The notes below the pieces were generated by a model, which worked only from the letters and a program-made list of their open reading frames with translations, ran no database searches and was not told where the DNA came from. From Enterobacter ludwigii (GTDB lineage: Bacteria; Pseudomonadota; Gammaproteobacteria; Enterobacterales; Enterobacteriaceae), in NCBI GenBank assembly GCA_023023105.1, contig CP083824.1, positions 62,001 to 126,000 of the forward strand: a stretch of DNA of 64,000 nucleotides, written 5' to 3'. The position numbers were made by a program, and so were the translations under genes. Within the stretch, counting starts at the first letter, position 1. Every line of letters starts with the position of its first letter. This document shows, piece by piece, positions 1-9,788 of this stretch.

Positions 1-644
1 ACGGCAAGATTGCGGCCACGGAAGCGGCCAACGAGAAGATGAAAACCGCTGGCGGCGATGCGCGTAACGCCGCCATCAGCCAGCTGAAAAAAGACGGTAA
101 AGAGGTTACCGATCAGGCGATTCATGACCAGATGTACCAGACCTTCTATAACGAAGCGTTTAACAAGTCTGGTATGGGTACGGGGCAGAGCACCCAGCGG
201 GCCATCACAGCAGCAACGGCAGCGGTTCAGGCGCTGGCAGGCGGAGACATTAAAGCCGCGATTGCGGGCGCTTCCGCGCCGTATATTGCCAATGCCATCG
301 CAAATGCCATTCCGGATACGGATCTTAAGGGACGTGTGCTGGCCCATGCGGTTGTCAACGCCGCGCTTGCAGCGGCTTCCGGCAGAGATGCGGCGTCCGC
401 CGCAGCGGGTGCGGCGGTGGGCGAGCTTGTCGGTAAAATTGCGGTAGACAAGCTGGCCGGTAAGATTGCAGTTGATGGCTTTGGCAAACCGGTCAGCGAA
501 CTGAGCGAGGAAGATAAACAGACGGTATCAGCGCTGGCGACACTGGCTTCTGGTCTGGCTGGGGGGCTTGTCGGAGACAGCAGCGCGAACGCGGTAGCAG
601 CGGCTCAGGCGGGCAAGACGACCGTTGAGAATAACACGCTGAGT
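1..644 (+). repeat. Direct repeat copy A of cdiA pre-toxin DNA
   Basis: Bases 1-644 match 3034-3677 at a constant offset of 3033. I counted 17 substitutions and no gaps, about 97% identity. Homology stops abruptly just after the VENN-coding triplets, where the two toxin tips diverge completely. This is the usual shape of CDI toxin swapping. Confidence 0.93.
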
Positions 645-1063
645 GTTGCGCCTCCGGTTCCGGTGCCTGTTCCCGGGGTTCCGGTAAGCCCCGGAGATCA
701 GGCCACCAAAAACGCCAATGACAAAATAGCGTCAGCTGTGGATGATCTGTTTGATGCGATTGATAAAGCCACTCAGTGTAGCTTTGGGCGTGCATGTTCT
801 TCGGATGATTCAAATCAGGAATCGAAACCCAACGTTGCCGGTAACATGACGGATAACGAGAAGGCTGAATATGGTGGTGCTGGGGCAGGCTCTCCGACTC
901 CACCAGAAAATGATCATGAAAAACAAGAAAATAAGCCTGTTGATAAACTCAATCAAAAGCAAGAAAGTGCTATCAAGAAGATCGATAACACTATAAAAAA
1001 TGCCTTAAAAGATCATGATATCACAGGAACGCTCAAGGATATGGATGGTAACCCTGTACCTAA

Positions 1064-2259
<1,196 letters not shown>

Positions 2260-2263
2260 CTAA

Positions 2264-2587
2264 ATCCATCATGGGCTTTAAGAGCACAGGAAGAAATAAA
2301 CGAAATTTTAGCTAGAAATCCTTATAGCGACATTGGGTGACGATAGTCATCTGGCTGGTGTTAAAGCAGATCGCTTCCAGCCAGTTGCTTTTCAGCGTGC
2401 TCTGTAAAGCAGTTATCAACCGGACAGGAAATGTTTTGTCATTACCGTCATGCCAACGGTATGACAAAACCACCCGGTCAGAGCGATGCCCCGCCCCCCG
2501 CGTTAAAATAAAAACCCCCGGTGCGGGCCGAGGGTGGTGTTCATTACTCGGCGAACTCACCGTGCTCGATGGCACCCAGGTTAGCGG
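2264..2587. other. Remnant DNA after IS5: displaced toxin end and unassigned scraps
   Basis: No complete gene is evident. Removing the IS precisely gives a cdiA frame that runs 17 more codons and stops at 2315. A different frame reads a plausible protein tail, ALRAQEEINEILARNPYSD, ending at TGA 2338-2340. A GTG at 2337 overlaps that stop and opens a frame to 2666, but beyond its first residues it looks like noise. Around 2510-2545 there is a GC-rich stretch (CCCCCGGTGCGGGCCG) that may be an old minus-strand terminator or phage-like scrap. I could not place its source. Confidence 0.4.
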
Positions 2588-2798
2588 CTTGCCTCAGCGA
2601 TTAAGCTCGTCAGCGCGGGCAGCATCTGCGGGTGCAGGCTGTTTTTCGGTTCGTTCAACGCGATAAATGCCGGTGGACGTGGGCTTAAGAGCGCCACCGC
2701 CAGGTACAGAAAGCGCAGGGTGCCGTCGAAGAACTCCGCCGGTGTTGTCTCTGTAAAACGCGCAGCCGGGGAAGGCGTGGTCAAGGATACGTATCAGC
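2588..2798 (-). pseudogene. Fragment of the AAA-ATPase gene (duplicate of part of 5539-6627)
   Basis: The minus strand encodes RILDHAFPGCAFYRDNTGG and then FFDGTLRFLYLAVALLS and NEPKNSLHPQMLPAL. These match the middle and Walker B part of the intact ATPase at 5539-6627. About 48 bp between the two segments is missing, the reading frame shifts, and neither the N-terminal Walker A nor the C-terminal end is present. It abuts the start of cdiA-like sequence near 2800. It is therefore a dead by-product of a tandem duplication. Confidence 0.88.
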
Positions 2799-2987
2799 TT
2801 TAGCGGCAGCGGCCATGCTGAAGGGACGACGCAGTCAGCGGTAGCCGATGGTGCTATCATTGTTCGCGACCAGGCTAACCAGAAGCAGGACGTCAGCACG
2901 CTCAGCCGTGACACTGACCATGCCAACGGCAGCATCGGCCCGATCTTTAACAAAGAGAAAGAGCAGAAACGCCTGCAAACCGCGCAG

Positions 2988-4133
2988 ATGATTGGCGATA
3001 TCGGCAATCAGGTTGCGGATATTGCGCGCACCAACGGCAAGATTGCGGCCACGGAAGCGGCCAACGAGAAGATGAAAACCGCTGGCGGCGATGCGCGTAA
3101 CGCCGCCATCAGTCAGCTGAAAAAAGACGGTAAAGAGATTACCGAGCAGGCGATTCATGACCAGATGTACCAGACCTTCTATAACGAAGCGTTTAACCAG
3201 TCTGGTATGGGTTCGGGGCAGAGCACCCAGCGGGCCATCACGGCAGCAACGGCAGCGGTTCAGGCGCTGGCAGGTGGAGACATTAAAGCCGCGATTGCGG
3301 GCGCTTCCGCGCCGTATATTGCCAATGCCATCGCGAATGCCATTCCGGATACGGACCTTAAGGGACGTGTGCTGGCCCATGCGGTCGTCAACGCCGCGCT
3401 TGCAGCGGCTTCCGGCAGAGATGCGGCGTCCGCTGCAGCGGGTGCGGCGGTGGGTGAGCTTGTCGGTAAAATTGCGGTAGACAAGCTGGCCGGTAAGATT
3501 GCGGTTGATGGTTTTGGCAAACCGGTCAGCGAACTGAGCGAGGAAGATAAACAGACGGTATCAGCGCTGGCGACACTGGCCTCTGGTCTGGCTGGCGGGC
3601 TTGTCGGAGACAGCAGCGCGAACGCGGTAGCAGCGGCTCAGGCGGGCAAGACGACGGTTGAGAATAACACGCTGAGTCCTGGCCATGATGAAGAGAAAAT
3701 TGAGAAAGAACACGGCAATTTCCCATTAAAAGTTTATCCAATTAATCCTCTGAAAATGGGGGTGGTAGATGATGATGGTATCGTCCAGGGGGCCGGAGGT
3801 AAGGTAATAATTATTAATGAATCGAAGTACCCCGAATCTGCTAAGCATATTGAAGATGCTCAGGCTGCAGGGCAGCCAGCTATTTTAACTATTGATCGTG
3901 GCGGTGCAGCTCAGAGACGGCGGGAGTCATTAAAGGATACACCCCCAGTGAAAGGTATGGATAGAGATGAATATCCGCCGGCAATGTTTAAAGAAGGTGG
4001 CACCGGCGCTTCGGTTAGGCCCATCACACCTTCTGATAATCGTGGTGCTGGTGCTTGTATTGGTGCACAATGCCGAAATTTACCAGATGGTACATCTGTA
4101 ACTATAAAGACAGATGGGGATATTAAGAAATGA
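2988..4133 (+). CDS. Orphan CdiA C-terminal module with NucA/NucB-type nuclease tip
   Basis: CdiA-like coding starts in frame near 2800 (GSGHAEGTTQSAVADG), straight after the ATPase fragment. No credible secretion or start region exists, so this is an orphan cassette; 2988 is merely the first ATG. Residues to about 230 are the pre-toxin region ending in VENNTLS. The tip carries GMDRDEYPPAMFKEGG and ITPSDNRGAGACIGAQ. These match the DRDEYP and DNRGAG signature of NucA/NucB-type deoxyribonucleases. It could arm a full-length CdiA after recombination through the shared 644-bp repeat. The ATG of the next gene overlaps its stop by 4 nt (ATGA), typical of toxin-immunity coupling. Whether it is expressed is unknown. 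Confidence 0.85.
   Translation: MIGDIGNQVADIARTNGKIAATEAANEKMKTAGGDARNAAISQLKKDGKEITEQAIHDQMYQTFYNEAFNQSGMGSGQSTQRAITAATAAVQALAGGDIKAAIAGASAPYIANAIANAIPDTDLKGRVLAHAVVNAALAAASGRDAASAAAGAAVGELVGKIAVDKLAGKIAVDGFGKPVSELSEEDKQTVSALATLASGLAGGLVGDSSANAVAAAQAGKTTVENNTLSPGHDEEKIEKEHGNFPLKVYPINPLKMGVVDDDGIVQGAGGKVIIINESKYPESAKHIEDAQAAGQPAILTIDRGGAAQRRRESLKDTPPVKGMDRDEYPPAMFKEGGTGASVRPITPSDNRGAGACIGAQCRNLPDGTSVTIKTDGDIKK
3034..3677 (+). repeat. Direct repeat copy B of cdiA pre-toxin DNA
   Basis: Partner of 1-644. Most differences are synonymous. Protein changes include EVTDQAI to EITEQAI and FNKSGMGTG to FNQSGMGSG. Homology also extends left of 3034, beyond what copy A can show because the window starts there. 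Confidence 0.93.
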
Positions 4134-4768
4134 GTACTTTTATGAAAAAATTACTATCTATTAGTGGTGATGAATTATCATCAAATCAATCGGTTAAGGA
4201 TTGCTCTGTATTGTTCAACTCACCAATCGCAGCTCAATTAGATGAGTTGTTGAGGGAAAAAAATGGGTTTTATGGTTTTGAGTCAGCATTACACGTTTTC
4301 CCTTATGAAACGACAGATAAAGAGATAGGGTTGCTGGACTGGAATGAAAAGGAGTTATGGATTTCCGCTTATGAAGATATGGCTTTAGATGCATTGTATT
4401 TTGCAGAGGATATCTTTGGTGGACAATTTTGTTTAAAAGATGATGGTGTTTATTATTTCGATCCAGAAACGGCAAATGTAGATAAATTAGCTAATACCAT
4501 AAATGAGTGGATTAAGTTAATTCTATCAGATTATAGGGTTATAACTGGTTATCCTTTGGCACATTCATGGCAATTGATTAATGGTCCCATTCCTCCAGGA
4601 TGTCGTTTAGTACCAAAAATCCCATTTATAGCAGGCGGATTATATGAACTTAGCAATCTATACATGTGTACCTCACATGAATCATTGAAAATAAGAGCAA
4701 ATATTGCATTGCAGGTTCGAGATATTCCTGATGGTAGCAATATCCAGATAATTATTAGCGATGAATAA
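4130..4768 (+). CDS. cdiI: Probable CDI immunity protein for the NucA/NucB-type toxin
   Basis: A 212-aa acidic, cytosolic-looking protein with no signal peptide or membrane segment. Its ATG overlaps the toxin stop (ATGA). It has an Enterobacter-atypical AT-rich composition, as the toxin tip does. The phrase LREKNGFYGFESALHVFP resembles N-terminal motifs of SMI1/KNR4 (SUKH) or GAD-like immunity families, but I would not assign the family firmly. The immunity role is inferred from position and coupling: it should bind and neutralise the nuclease tip in the producing cell. Confidence 0.72.
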   Translation: MSTFMKKLLSISGDELSSNQSVKDCSVLFNSPIAAQLDELLREKNGFYGFESALHVFPYETTDKEIGLLDWNEKELWISAYEDMALDALYFAEDIFGGQFCLKDDGVYYFDPETANVDKLANTINEWIKLILSDYRVITGYPLAHSWQLINGPIPPGCRLVPKIPFIAGGLYELSNLYMCTSHESLKIRANIALQVRDIPDGSNIQIIISDE

Positions 4769-5219
4769 ATATCTGTTACACAAAGGAATTTTGTAACCCA
4801 GCGAGTGAAAAGATAAAGTTGTGTAGGCAGCAGAAGCCACTCAATCAAATTTTTCCGGAAATTTCGCTAAGCTTGTTAGATGGATATCAAGTCCAACTGT
4901 ACGAAATTATTTGCTAAGTGCAATTTTTAATGAGCTATAATTAATAATATTAATATAAAAGGTGCTTTTGCAAAAACCGTTAGGTTGTTGTAAAGTGTGG
5001 TCTACTTATTTTATTGATGTTTGATTTTTCCTCTCGAGTTTTGATTGTAGTTAAATTAATTATCAGTCATGTGGTTTTTATGGTTGGAGATTAAACGGAT
5101 GCCAGTACAAATGTTATTGCTTCAATCGTGGCAATCGTGGCAATCGTCAGGTAGTCGAGATAGACAATATTCAATGTAAGCGCTGAGAAGAGGTCTATAC
5201 GTATCTCGACGTACGGCAA
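4769..5219. other. AT-rich non-coding stretch between immunity gene and small membrane protein
   Basis: About 450 bp without a convincing gene. It contains a short perfect repeat, TCGTGGCAA twice in tandem near 5131-5150, and a 26-codon ATG frame from 5100 with no support. Composition is like the toxin-immunity DNA, so it is probably remnant cassette DNA. Confidence 0.5.
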
Positions 5220-5267
5220 ATGGTGAGTACTAAATATTACGAAAGGAATGGTGGACGATTATTCAAA

Positions 5268-5498
5268 ATGATGATTAATCCGCGACTAAAACTTTTCTTA
5301 TTACTGGTATTACTCTGGATGTCAGGTCTCTTTATCACTATGGCTGCAGGCCGTCTGCTAATTGCAGATGCCTCGTATCTCTTCCTTAATGATTTTGATT
5401 TCAAGTGGAGCGACTTGATTACTGCGCTCAAAATCTCTGTAGGCGCAGGGTTCATCATTGGAGGGGGGCAGTCCCTGCAGGTGAAAGAGAAAAAATGA
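5268..5498 (+). CDS. Small two-span membrane protein, possible orphan immunity protein
   Basis: A 76-aa protein from ATG 5268; an upstream ATG at 5220 would add 16 residues but has no ribosome site. It has one clear hydrophobic span (LKLFLLLVLLWMSGLFITMA) and a weaker Gly-rich second one near the C-terminus (ISVGAGFIIGGG). It ends in a Lys/Glu-rich tail. Small inner-membrane proteins of this kind protect against membrane-targeting CDI toxins, and it lies inside a CDI cassette array. No matching toxin precedes it in the window. Immunity is therefore an inference from location and topology. Confidence 0.6.
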   Translation: MMINPRLKLFLLLVLLWMSGLFITMAAGRLLIADASYLFLNDFDFKWSDLITALKISVGAGFIIGGGQSLQVKEKK

Positions 5499-5538
5499 AA
5501 ATTTCATTTTACTGGACTTCAAAGGAAGAGAATGCGGC

Positions 5539-6627
5539 TTACCCCAGCCTCTCCACCCTAGTCTCCCCCTCCACCATCGACAGCTGATACAGCGAAAACG
5601 ATCGCTGCTTCTCAATTAACGTCGCCAGCTCCGGCGAGTGGCTGGTGAGCCAGATCTGCGAGTAGCGGCTGGCTTCGGCGATTAAGCTCGCCAGGGCTGG
5701 CAGCATCTGCGGGTGCAGGCTGTTTTCCGGTTCGTTCAACGCGATAAACGCTGGCGGTCGCGGGCTTAATAGCGCCACCGCCAGGCACAGGAAACGCAGG
5801 GTGCCGTCGGAAAACTCCGCCGGTTCCAGCGGCCTGCTCAGACCTTCCCGCTGCATCATCATGCGGAAACGTCCGCCGGTGTTGTCGCTGTAAAATACGC
5901 AGCCAGGAAATGCCTGGTCGAGAATGCGCATCAGCAGCAATTCGTCGCCAATCTCGACAATGGTCTGAAACGCTGCGGCCAGATTTGAGCCATCGCTGGC
6001 GAGCACCGGGGAGCGGAAACCGACCTGCGGAGCCCGCATCGCCGAGCCGGATGAGACGGAAAACTCATGATAAAAGCGCCAGTTACGCAGGGACTCGCGC
6101 ATCTGCGAAACCTCCGGGTAAAGATGCGGTTCGCCGAGCTGTCCGAATACCGATTCGTTCTCGTACAGCGTGCCGCTGTGGGTCACTTTCTCGTGATGCA
6201 CGTTGTTCAGAAACACTGCCTGGTTCTTACGCTTCATCAGCTGTGACGAAGGACGACGGTGCTGGCCGCTCAGCCAGATGGACTCTTCTTTGATCACCGG
6301 ATCGAGCTGAAACTGCGAGGGATAGGGCAGCTTCTCCACAAACCCGACCTGCAGCTCGTATTCGTAGGTCTCTGTTTCCACCGCCAGATTCATCCGCCGC
6401 AGCTGGTCGCTGCGGGTTTTGCCTGCCCAGAATACTTTCAAAATTCCACCTTCATTCGCCAGCGCCTGGGAAAACTGCCCCTGCGCGGCGCTGTGCATCA
6501 GGTGTATCGCCTTGTAGATATTCGATTTTCCGGTGCCGTTCGGCCCGAAGACGATATTGAGCTGCTCCAGCTCCAGCGACATGTCGCGGATGGATCGGTA
6601 GTTTTGAATGTGCAGGGTGTTGATCAC
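5539..6627 (-). CDS. AAA-family ATPase (AAA_21/RecF-like), intact copy
   Basis: A 362-aa protein. Walker A is GPNGTGKSNIY near residues 29-39, following LHIQNYRSIRD typical of SMC/RecF-type N-termini. The C-terminal half has SDGTLRFLCLAVALLS (signature region), FIALNEPENSLHP (Walker B, with Asn where many ATPases have Asp) and a TSHSPEL H-loop. Solo ATPases of this class are common next to CDI loci and mobile DNA; no partner nuclease is seen here, so its job is unknown. A fragment of a second copy lies at 2588-2798 in the same orientation, marking a tandem duplication of the neighbourhood. Confidence 0.88.
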   Translation of the reverse strand: MINTLHIQNYRSIRDMSLELEQLNIVFGPNGTGKSNIYKAIHLMHSAAQGQFSQALANEGGILKVFWAGKTRSDQLRRMNLAVETETYEYELQVGFVEKLPYPSQFQLDPVIKEESIWLSGQHRRPSSQLMKRKNQAVFLNNVHHEKVTHSGTLYENESVFGQLGEPHLYPEVSQMRESLRNWRFYHEFSVSSGSAMRAPQVGFRSPVLASDGSNLAAAFQTIVEIGDELLLMRILDQAFPGCVFYSDNTGGRFRMMMQREGLSRPLEPAEFSDGTLRFLCLAVALLSPRPPAFIALNEPENSLHPQMLPALASLIAEASRYSQIWLTSHSPELATLIEKQRSFSLYQLSMVEGETRVERLG

Positions 6628-6772
6628 AGGCAGGCCCCTTTCGCAGAATAAGCCTGTATATAATCACAGCCTTTGAGATGAAATGCAAAAAAGAGACGAC
6701 AGTGAGGATGTCGTCTAAACGGGGTACTGCTTTGGGCCTCTAAGGGTCAATGGGGCCTTCGCATTTTTATGA

Positions 6773-7732
6773 TCACTTGACTGCCAGACGCAGACCCAAA
6801 TCATCAGGATAGGGATCAAAGTAGTTTTGCGTCATCAGATACCGGTCGGGGTATTCGGCCAGGTAATGCTTCAGCAGCGTTATCGGGGCGAGAATAGGCA
6901 ACTGTCCGTTGCGATAGTGCAGGATTACGTCGCGCAGCTCGCCTCGCTGGCGGGTGTTCAGCTGGTTACGAAAATACCCCTGAATATGCATCAGCACGTT
7001 GGTGTGATTCTTACGCGAAGCGGGTTTTTTCAGGATGGTCATCAGCTTTTCCCGGTACGCCACGAAGAAGGCGTCCAGGTCTTCCCACTCGTGCAGCGAG
7101 GCAACGAACGGGCCGATTTCACGGTAACCCGCCTGATGGTGCGCCAGCAGCTGGAGTTTGTAACGGCTGTGGAAGTCCAGCAGCGCGCGGCGCGTGAGGC
7201 CATTTCTACGCAGCGTGTTCAGTTCGTGCAGGGCAAAAACACGTTCGACAAAGTTTTCCCGCAGAACCGGGTCGTGCAGCCGTCCATCCTCTTCCACGGG
7301 CAGCCACGGCCAGGTTTCAAGGAGCGCGGCGGTGAACAGCCCGACGCCCTCCTTGCGGCCCCGGTTGCCGTTTTCGTCATACAGCCGCACGCGTTCCATG
7401 CCGCAGCTTGGGGATTTTGCACAGACAATGAACCCCGCCAGATCGCCGATTTTCGACAGATAATCTGTCGTAAAGTCAGCCATTTTCTGCGTGAGATTGT
7501 CATGAGGTGGCTTGCTGAAGCGCAGCTGCGTTTCACAGCTTTCTGTCAGCGTTAAACGAATGGCAGGGCGTGGCGTAGGCAGCCCAATCGCCATTTCAGG
7601 GCAGACCGGCTTGAAGCTTACCCACTGGGCCAGTTCGTCCATGACAAAACCCATACGTTTATGCCCGCCGTCAAAGCGAACGGCGGAACCGGTCAAACAT
7701 CCGCTAATACCCAGCACAGGTTTTTTTGTCAT
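6773..7732 (-). CDS. DUF523-DUF1722 fusion protein (YbgA-like)
   Basis: A 319-aa protein in two parts. Residues 1-150 form a DUF523 domain: GISGCLTGSAVRFDGGHKR, CPEMAIGLPTPRP and CAKSPSCGMERVRLYD, with conserved Cys residues like those of 2-thiouracil desulfurase (TudS) relatives that bind an iron-sulfur cluster. Residues 190-310 form a DUF1722 domain like E. coli YbgA (HHQAGYREIGPFVASL). E. coli YbgA has only the second half and sits beside phr; no photolyase is present here. The enzymatic role is not established; a redox or sulfur-chemistry function is inferred from the Cys motifs. Confidence 0.85.
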   Translation of the reverse strand: MTKKPVLGISGCLTGSAVRFDGGHKRMGFVMDELAQWVSFKPVCPEMAIGLPTPRPAIRLTLTESCETQLRFSKPPHDNLTQKMADFTTDYLSKIGDLAGFIVCAKSPSCGMERVRLYDENGNRGRKEGVGLFTAALLETWPWLPVEEDGRLHDPVLRENFVERVFALHELNTLRRNGLTRRALLDFHSRYKLQLLAHHQAGYREIGPFVASLHEWEDLDAFFVAYREKLMTILKKPASRKNHTNVLMHIQGYFRNQLNTRQRGELRDVILHYRNGQLPILAPITLLKHYLAEYPDRYLMTQNYFDPYPDDLGLRLAVK

Positions 7733-7833
7733 GGTGTGGTCCTCCCATTCTCCCTTTAAAACTTACACAACATGCGTAATTTGTCCAAGTATTAGCGTAA
7801 GTATTTTTTATATTCCTTTAAAATCAATGAATA

Positions 7834-8244
7834 TTAACTTCCCTTGTAGGTCGAGTAACCGTACTGGCTCAGCAGGAGTGGGATGTGCAGTTTTTCGTTG
7901 GTGCGGGTCACGGTAAACAGCACCGGGATCTCCGGGAAGAAGGAGTCCAGCTTTTTGCCGTGGAAGTAATCTGCGGTTTTGAAGGTCACTTTATACACGC
8001 CAGGCTGCATATCCTGATCCTGCGGATAAAGCGATTTGATACGTCCGTCGTGGTCGGTTTTACCGCTGGCAACCTGGGTCCATTTGTCCTGCTGCTGTTT
8101 TTCCAGCGTGACGGTAACGTCGGATGGCGGCATCCCGGTTTGCTGGTCAAGAACGTGTACACTCAGCGTGCCGACAGGGGCACTAAATACAGCCGGAGCA
8201 AAGGCCAGGGTGGTCAGCATCAGCAAAGGGGCGGTTTTTTTCAT
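7834..8244 (-). CDS. hiuH: Secreted 5-hydroxyisourate hydrolase (transthyretin-like)
   Basis: A 136-aa protein with a Sec signal peptide (about 21 residues, ending VFSA-APV). The mature part starts LSVHVLDQQTGMPPSDV, as in HiuH. The His of LSVHVLD and the C-terminal tetrapeptide belong to the active site of this tetrameric enzyme, which hydrolyses 5-hydroxyisourate from urate oxidation to OHCU in the periplasm. The C-terminus reads YGYSTYKGS, with Lys in place of the usual Arg of YRGS. No other urate-pathway gene is next to it. Confidence 0.9.
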   Translation of the reverse strand: MKKTAPLLMLTTLAFAPAVFSAPVGTLSVHVLDQQTGMPPSDVTVTLEKQQQDKWTQVASGKTDHDGRIKSLYPQDQDMQPGVYKVTFKTADYFHGKKLDSFFPEIPVLFTVTRTNEKLHIPLLLSQYGYSTYKGS

Positions 8245-8343
8245 GGTGTTTTCCTGTTGGGTTATTCGTCACAGGAAAACGTTAGCATCTGCGGTGCGAA
8301 AAAATATTCAACTTTTCGTGAAGATTCCCACAGGAGAAAATCG

Positions 8344-9069
8344 TCAGAGGATAATCACTTCAAGCGATACCTGCTGCTGCCACTGCTCCACCTGCTTTTT
8401 CCGTGCAGCGGTGAGTTTACCGCTGGTGACCAGAAGCCATTTACGATCCGGGAATATTTCCGGTGCCAGCGCGGCAGGAGGCGAGGGCAGAATGTCGATC
8501 CGGTGACCTTGCCCGGTGCGCGTTAAGGCTTCGAGCCAGATCTCGCACGGGTCATTCAGATGCCAGCCACTGAGCAGAATATTATCGCCAGGCGCTTTTT
8601 TATCTCCCTCGAGACAAAACGAGGTGTAGGCGATGATGATGCCATCGAGGATTTCACGCAGGGTCATGGCAGCAGCGACGTTAGCGGAGACCTGACTACG
8701 CAAGGGGCGCAGTACGTTCGCGACCAGCTCTGGCCGAGGGTATTCGCGTCCGGCATCGTAAATCATCTGGCGCAGGGACTCGACTTTACCGTCCTGCAGG
8801 CGTTGCAGCATGTTCTGTTGCAGGGTTTGCCAGTTATTGGTCCGACCCGGTGTCGGGCGTTCCAGCAGGGGTTTGACCTGGCCAATCGGGACCCCTTTTT
8901 TTACCCAGTCGAGGATTTTTAGCGCCTGCTGGACGTCTTCATCGCTGTACTGGCGGTGACCGCCATCCGTGCGCTGCGGCTTGAGTAAACCATAGCGACG
9001 CTGCCACGCCCGCAGCGTGGTGGCGGTGATGCCGCTGAGTCTGGCGAATTCGCCGATGGAGTAAGCCAT
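8344..9069 (-). CDS. MerR-family regulator of the MlrA/BluR type
   Basis: A 241-aa regulator. The N-terminal winged helix reads YSIGEFARLSGITATTLRAW followed by QRRYGLLKPQRTDGGHRQYS, the exact consensus for MerR-type HTH domains of MlrA and BluR. The C-terminal part (residues 80-240) resembles the B12-binding-like domain of that group but is too diverged from either E. coli protein to name. It is transcribed divergently from blc across 117 bp, so it may regulate that gene or itself; this is inferred from layout only. Confidence 0.85.
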   Translation of the reverse strand: MAYSIGEFARLSGITATTLRAWQRRYGLLKPQRTDGGHRQYSDEDVQQALKILDWVKKGVPIGQVKPLLERPTPGRTNNWQTLQQNMLQRLQDGKVESLRQMIYDAGREYPRPELVANVLRPLRSQVSANVAAAMTLREILDGIIIAYTSFCLEGDKKAPGDNILLSGWHLNDPCEIWLEALTRTGQGHRIDILPSPPAALAPEIFPDRKWLLVTSGKLTAARKKQVEQWQQQVSLEVIIL

Positions 9070-9186
9070 GCCCGTGTCCAGAGTGGAGGAATATTCTCAA
9101 TATACTACGAATTTTCCCGGACGGGATGAAGCGTCGAAACGGTGCACTACAATTAACGTCCAACCATGCAAATGAAAGGAGTTCTC

Positions 9187-9711
9187 ATGAAGGTATGGCC
9201 TGTTGTGACCGGTGTCGCCATCGCTCTGACACTGGTCGCCTGTAAATCTCCTACGCCGCCGAAAGGCGTACAGCCCATTTCAGGCTTTGATGCCAGCCGC
9301 TATCTCGGCAAATGGTACGAAATCGCTCGCCTGGAAAACCGCTTTGAACGCGGGCTGGAGCAGGTGACTGCCACCTACGGCAAACGCAGTGACGACGGCA
9401 TTAGCGTGCTAAACCGGGGTTATGACCCGGTGAAGAAGACGTGGAATGAGAGCGAAGGCAAAGCGTATTTTACCGGTGAACCGACCACGGCGGCGCTGAA
9501 GGTGTCGTTCTTCGGCCCGTTCTACGGCGGCTATAACGTGATCAAGCTGGACGATAAGTACCAGTACGCGCTGGTGAGCGGCCCGAACCGCGATTACCTG
9601 TGGATTTTGTCGCGTACCCCGACAATCCCGGATGCCGTGAAACAGGATTACCTGAATACCGCGCGCGGTTTGGGTTTTCGTGTTGATCAACTGGTGTGGG
9701 TGAAGCAGTGA
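9187..9711 (+). CDS. blc: Outer-membrane lipocalin Blc
   Basis: A 174-aa lipoprotein. The start at 9187 is preceded by AAAGGAG; an in-frame ATG at 9166 is less likely. The signal ends in a lipobox (LTLVAC), so Cys becomes lipidated and the protein is anchored in the outer membrane. The lipocalin GxW motif is YLGKWYEIARLENRFERG at about residues 37-54, and the FFGPFYGGYNV and DYLWILSRTP strands follow. Blc binds lysophospholipids and fatty acids and is made under envelope stress. Confidence 0.94.
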   Translation: MKVWPVVTGVAIALTLVACKSPTPPKGVQPISGFDASRYLGKWYEIARLENRFERGLEQVTATYGKRSDDGISVLNRGYDPVKKTWNESEGKAYFTGEPTTAALKVSFFGPFYGGYNVIKLDDKYQYALVSGPNRDYLWILSRTPTIPDAVKQDYLNTARGLGFRVDQLVWVKQ

Positions 9712-9788
9712 AGATCGTGCTTTCTTCGTAGGGTATTACTGGTCTGCCTGGATAGACTTTCGTTATTAGCGTAACGGGAGACAACGAG

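Noticed and set aside
2337..2666. Plus-strand frame starting GTG overlapping a stop, as a possible immunity gene
   Set aside because: Only the first residues look plausible; it runs antisense into the ATPase fragment. Kept as a note, not as a gene.
2988..3033. Start codon at 2988 as a true cdiA-type gene start
   Set aside because: CdiA homology continues in frame upstream to about 2800 and there is no ribosome site, so this is an internal Met of an orphan module.
5128..5152. Tandem CAATCGTGG-like repeat as a possible CRISPR or iteron
   Set aside because: Only two short adjacent copies with no spacers; nothing else repeats nearby. No CRISPR array was seen in the window.
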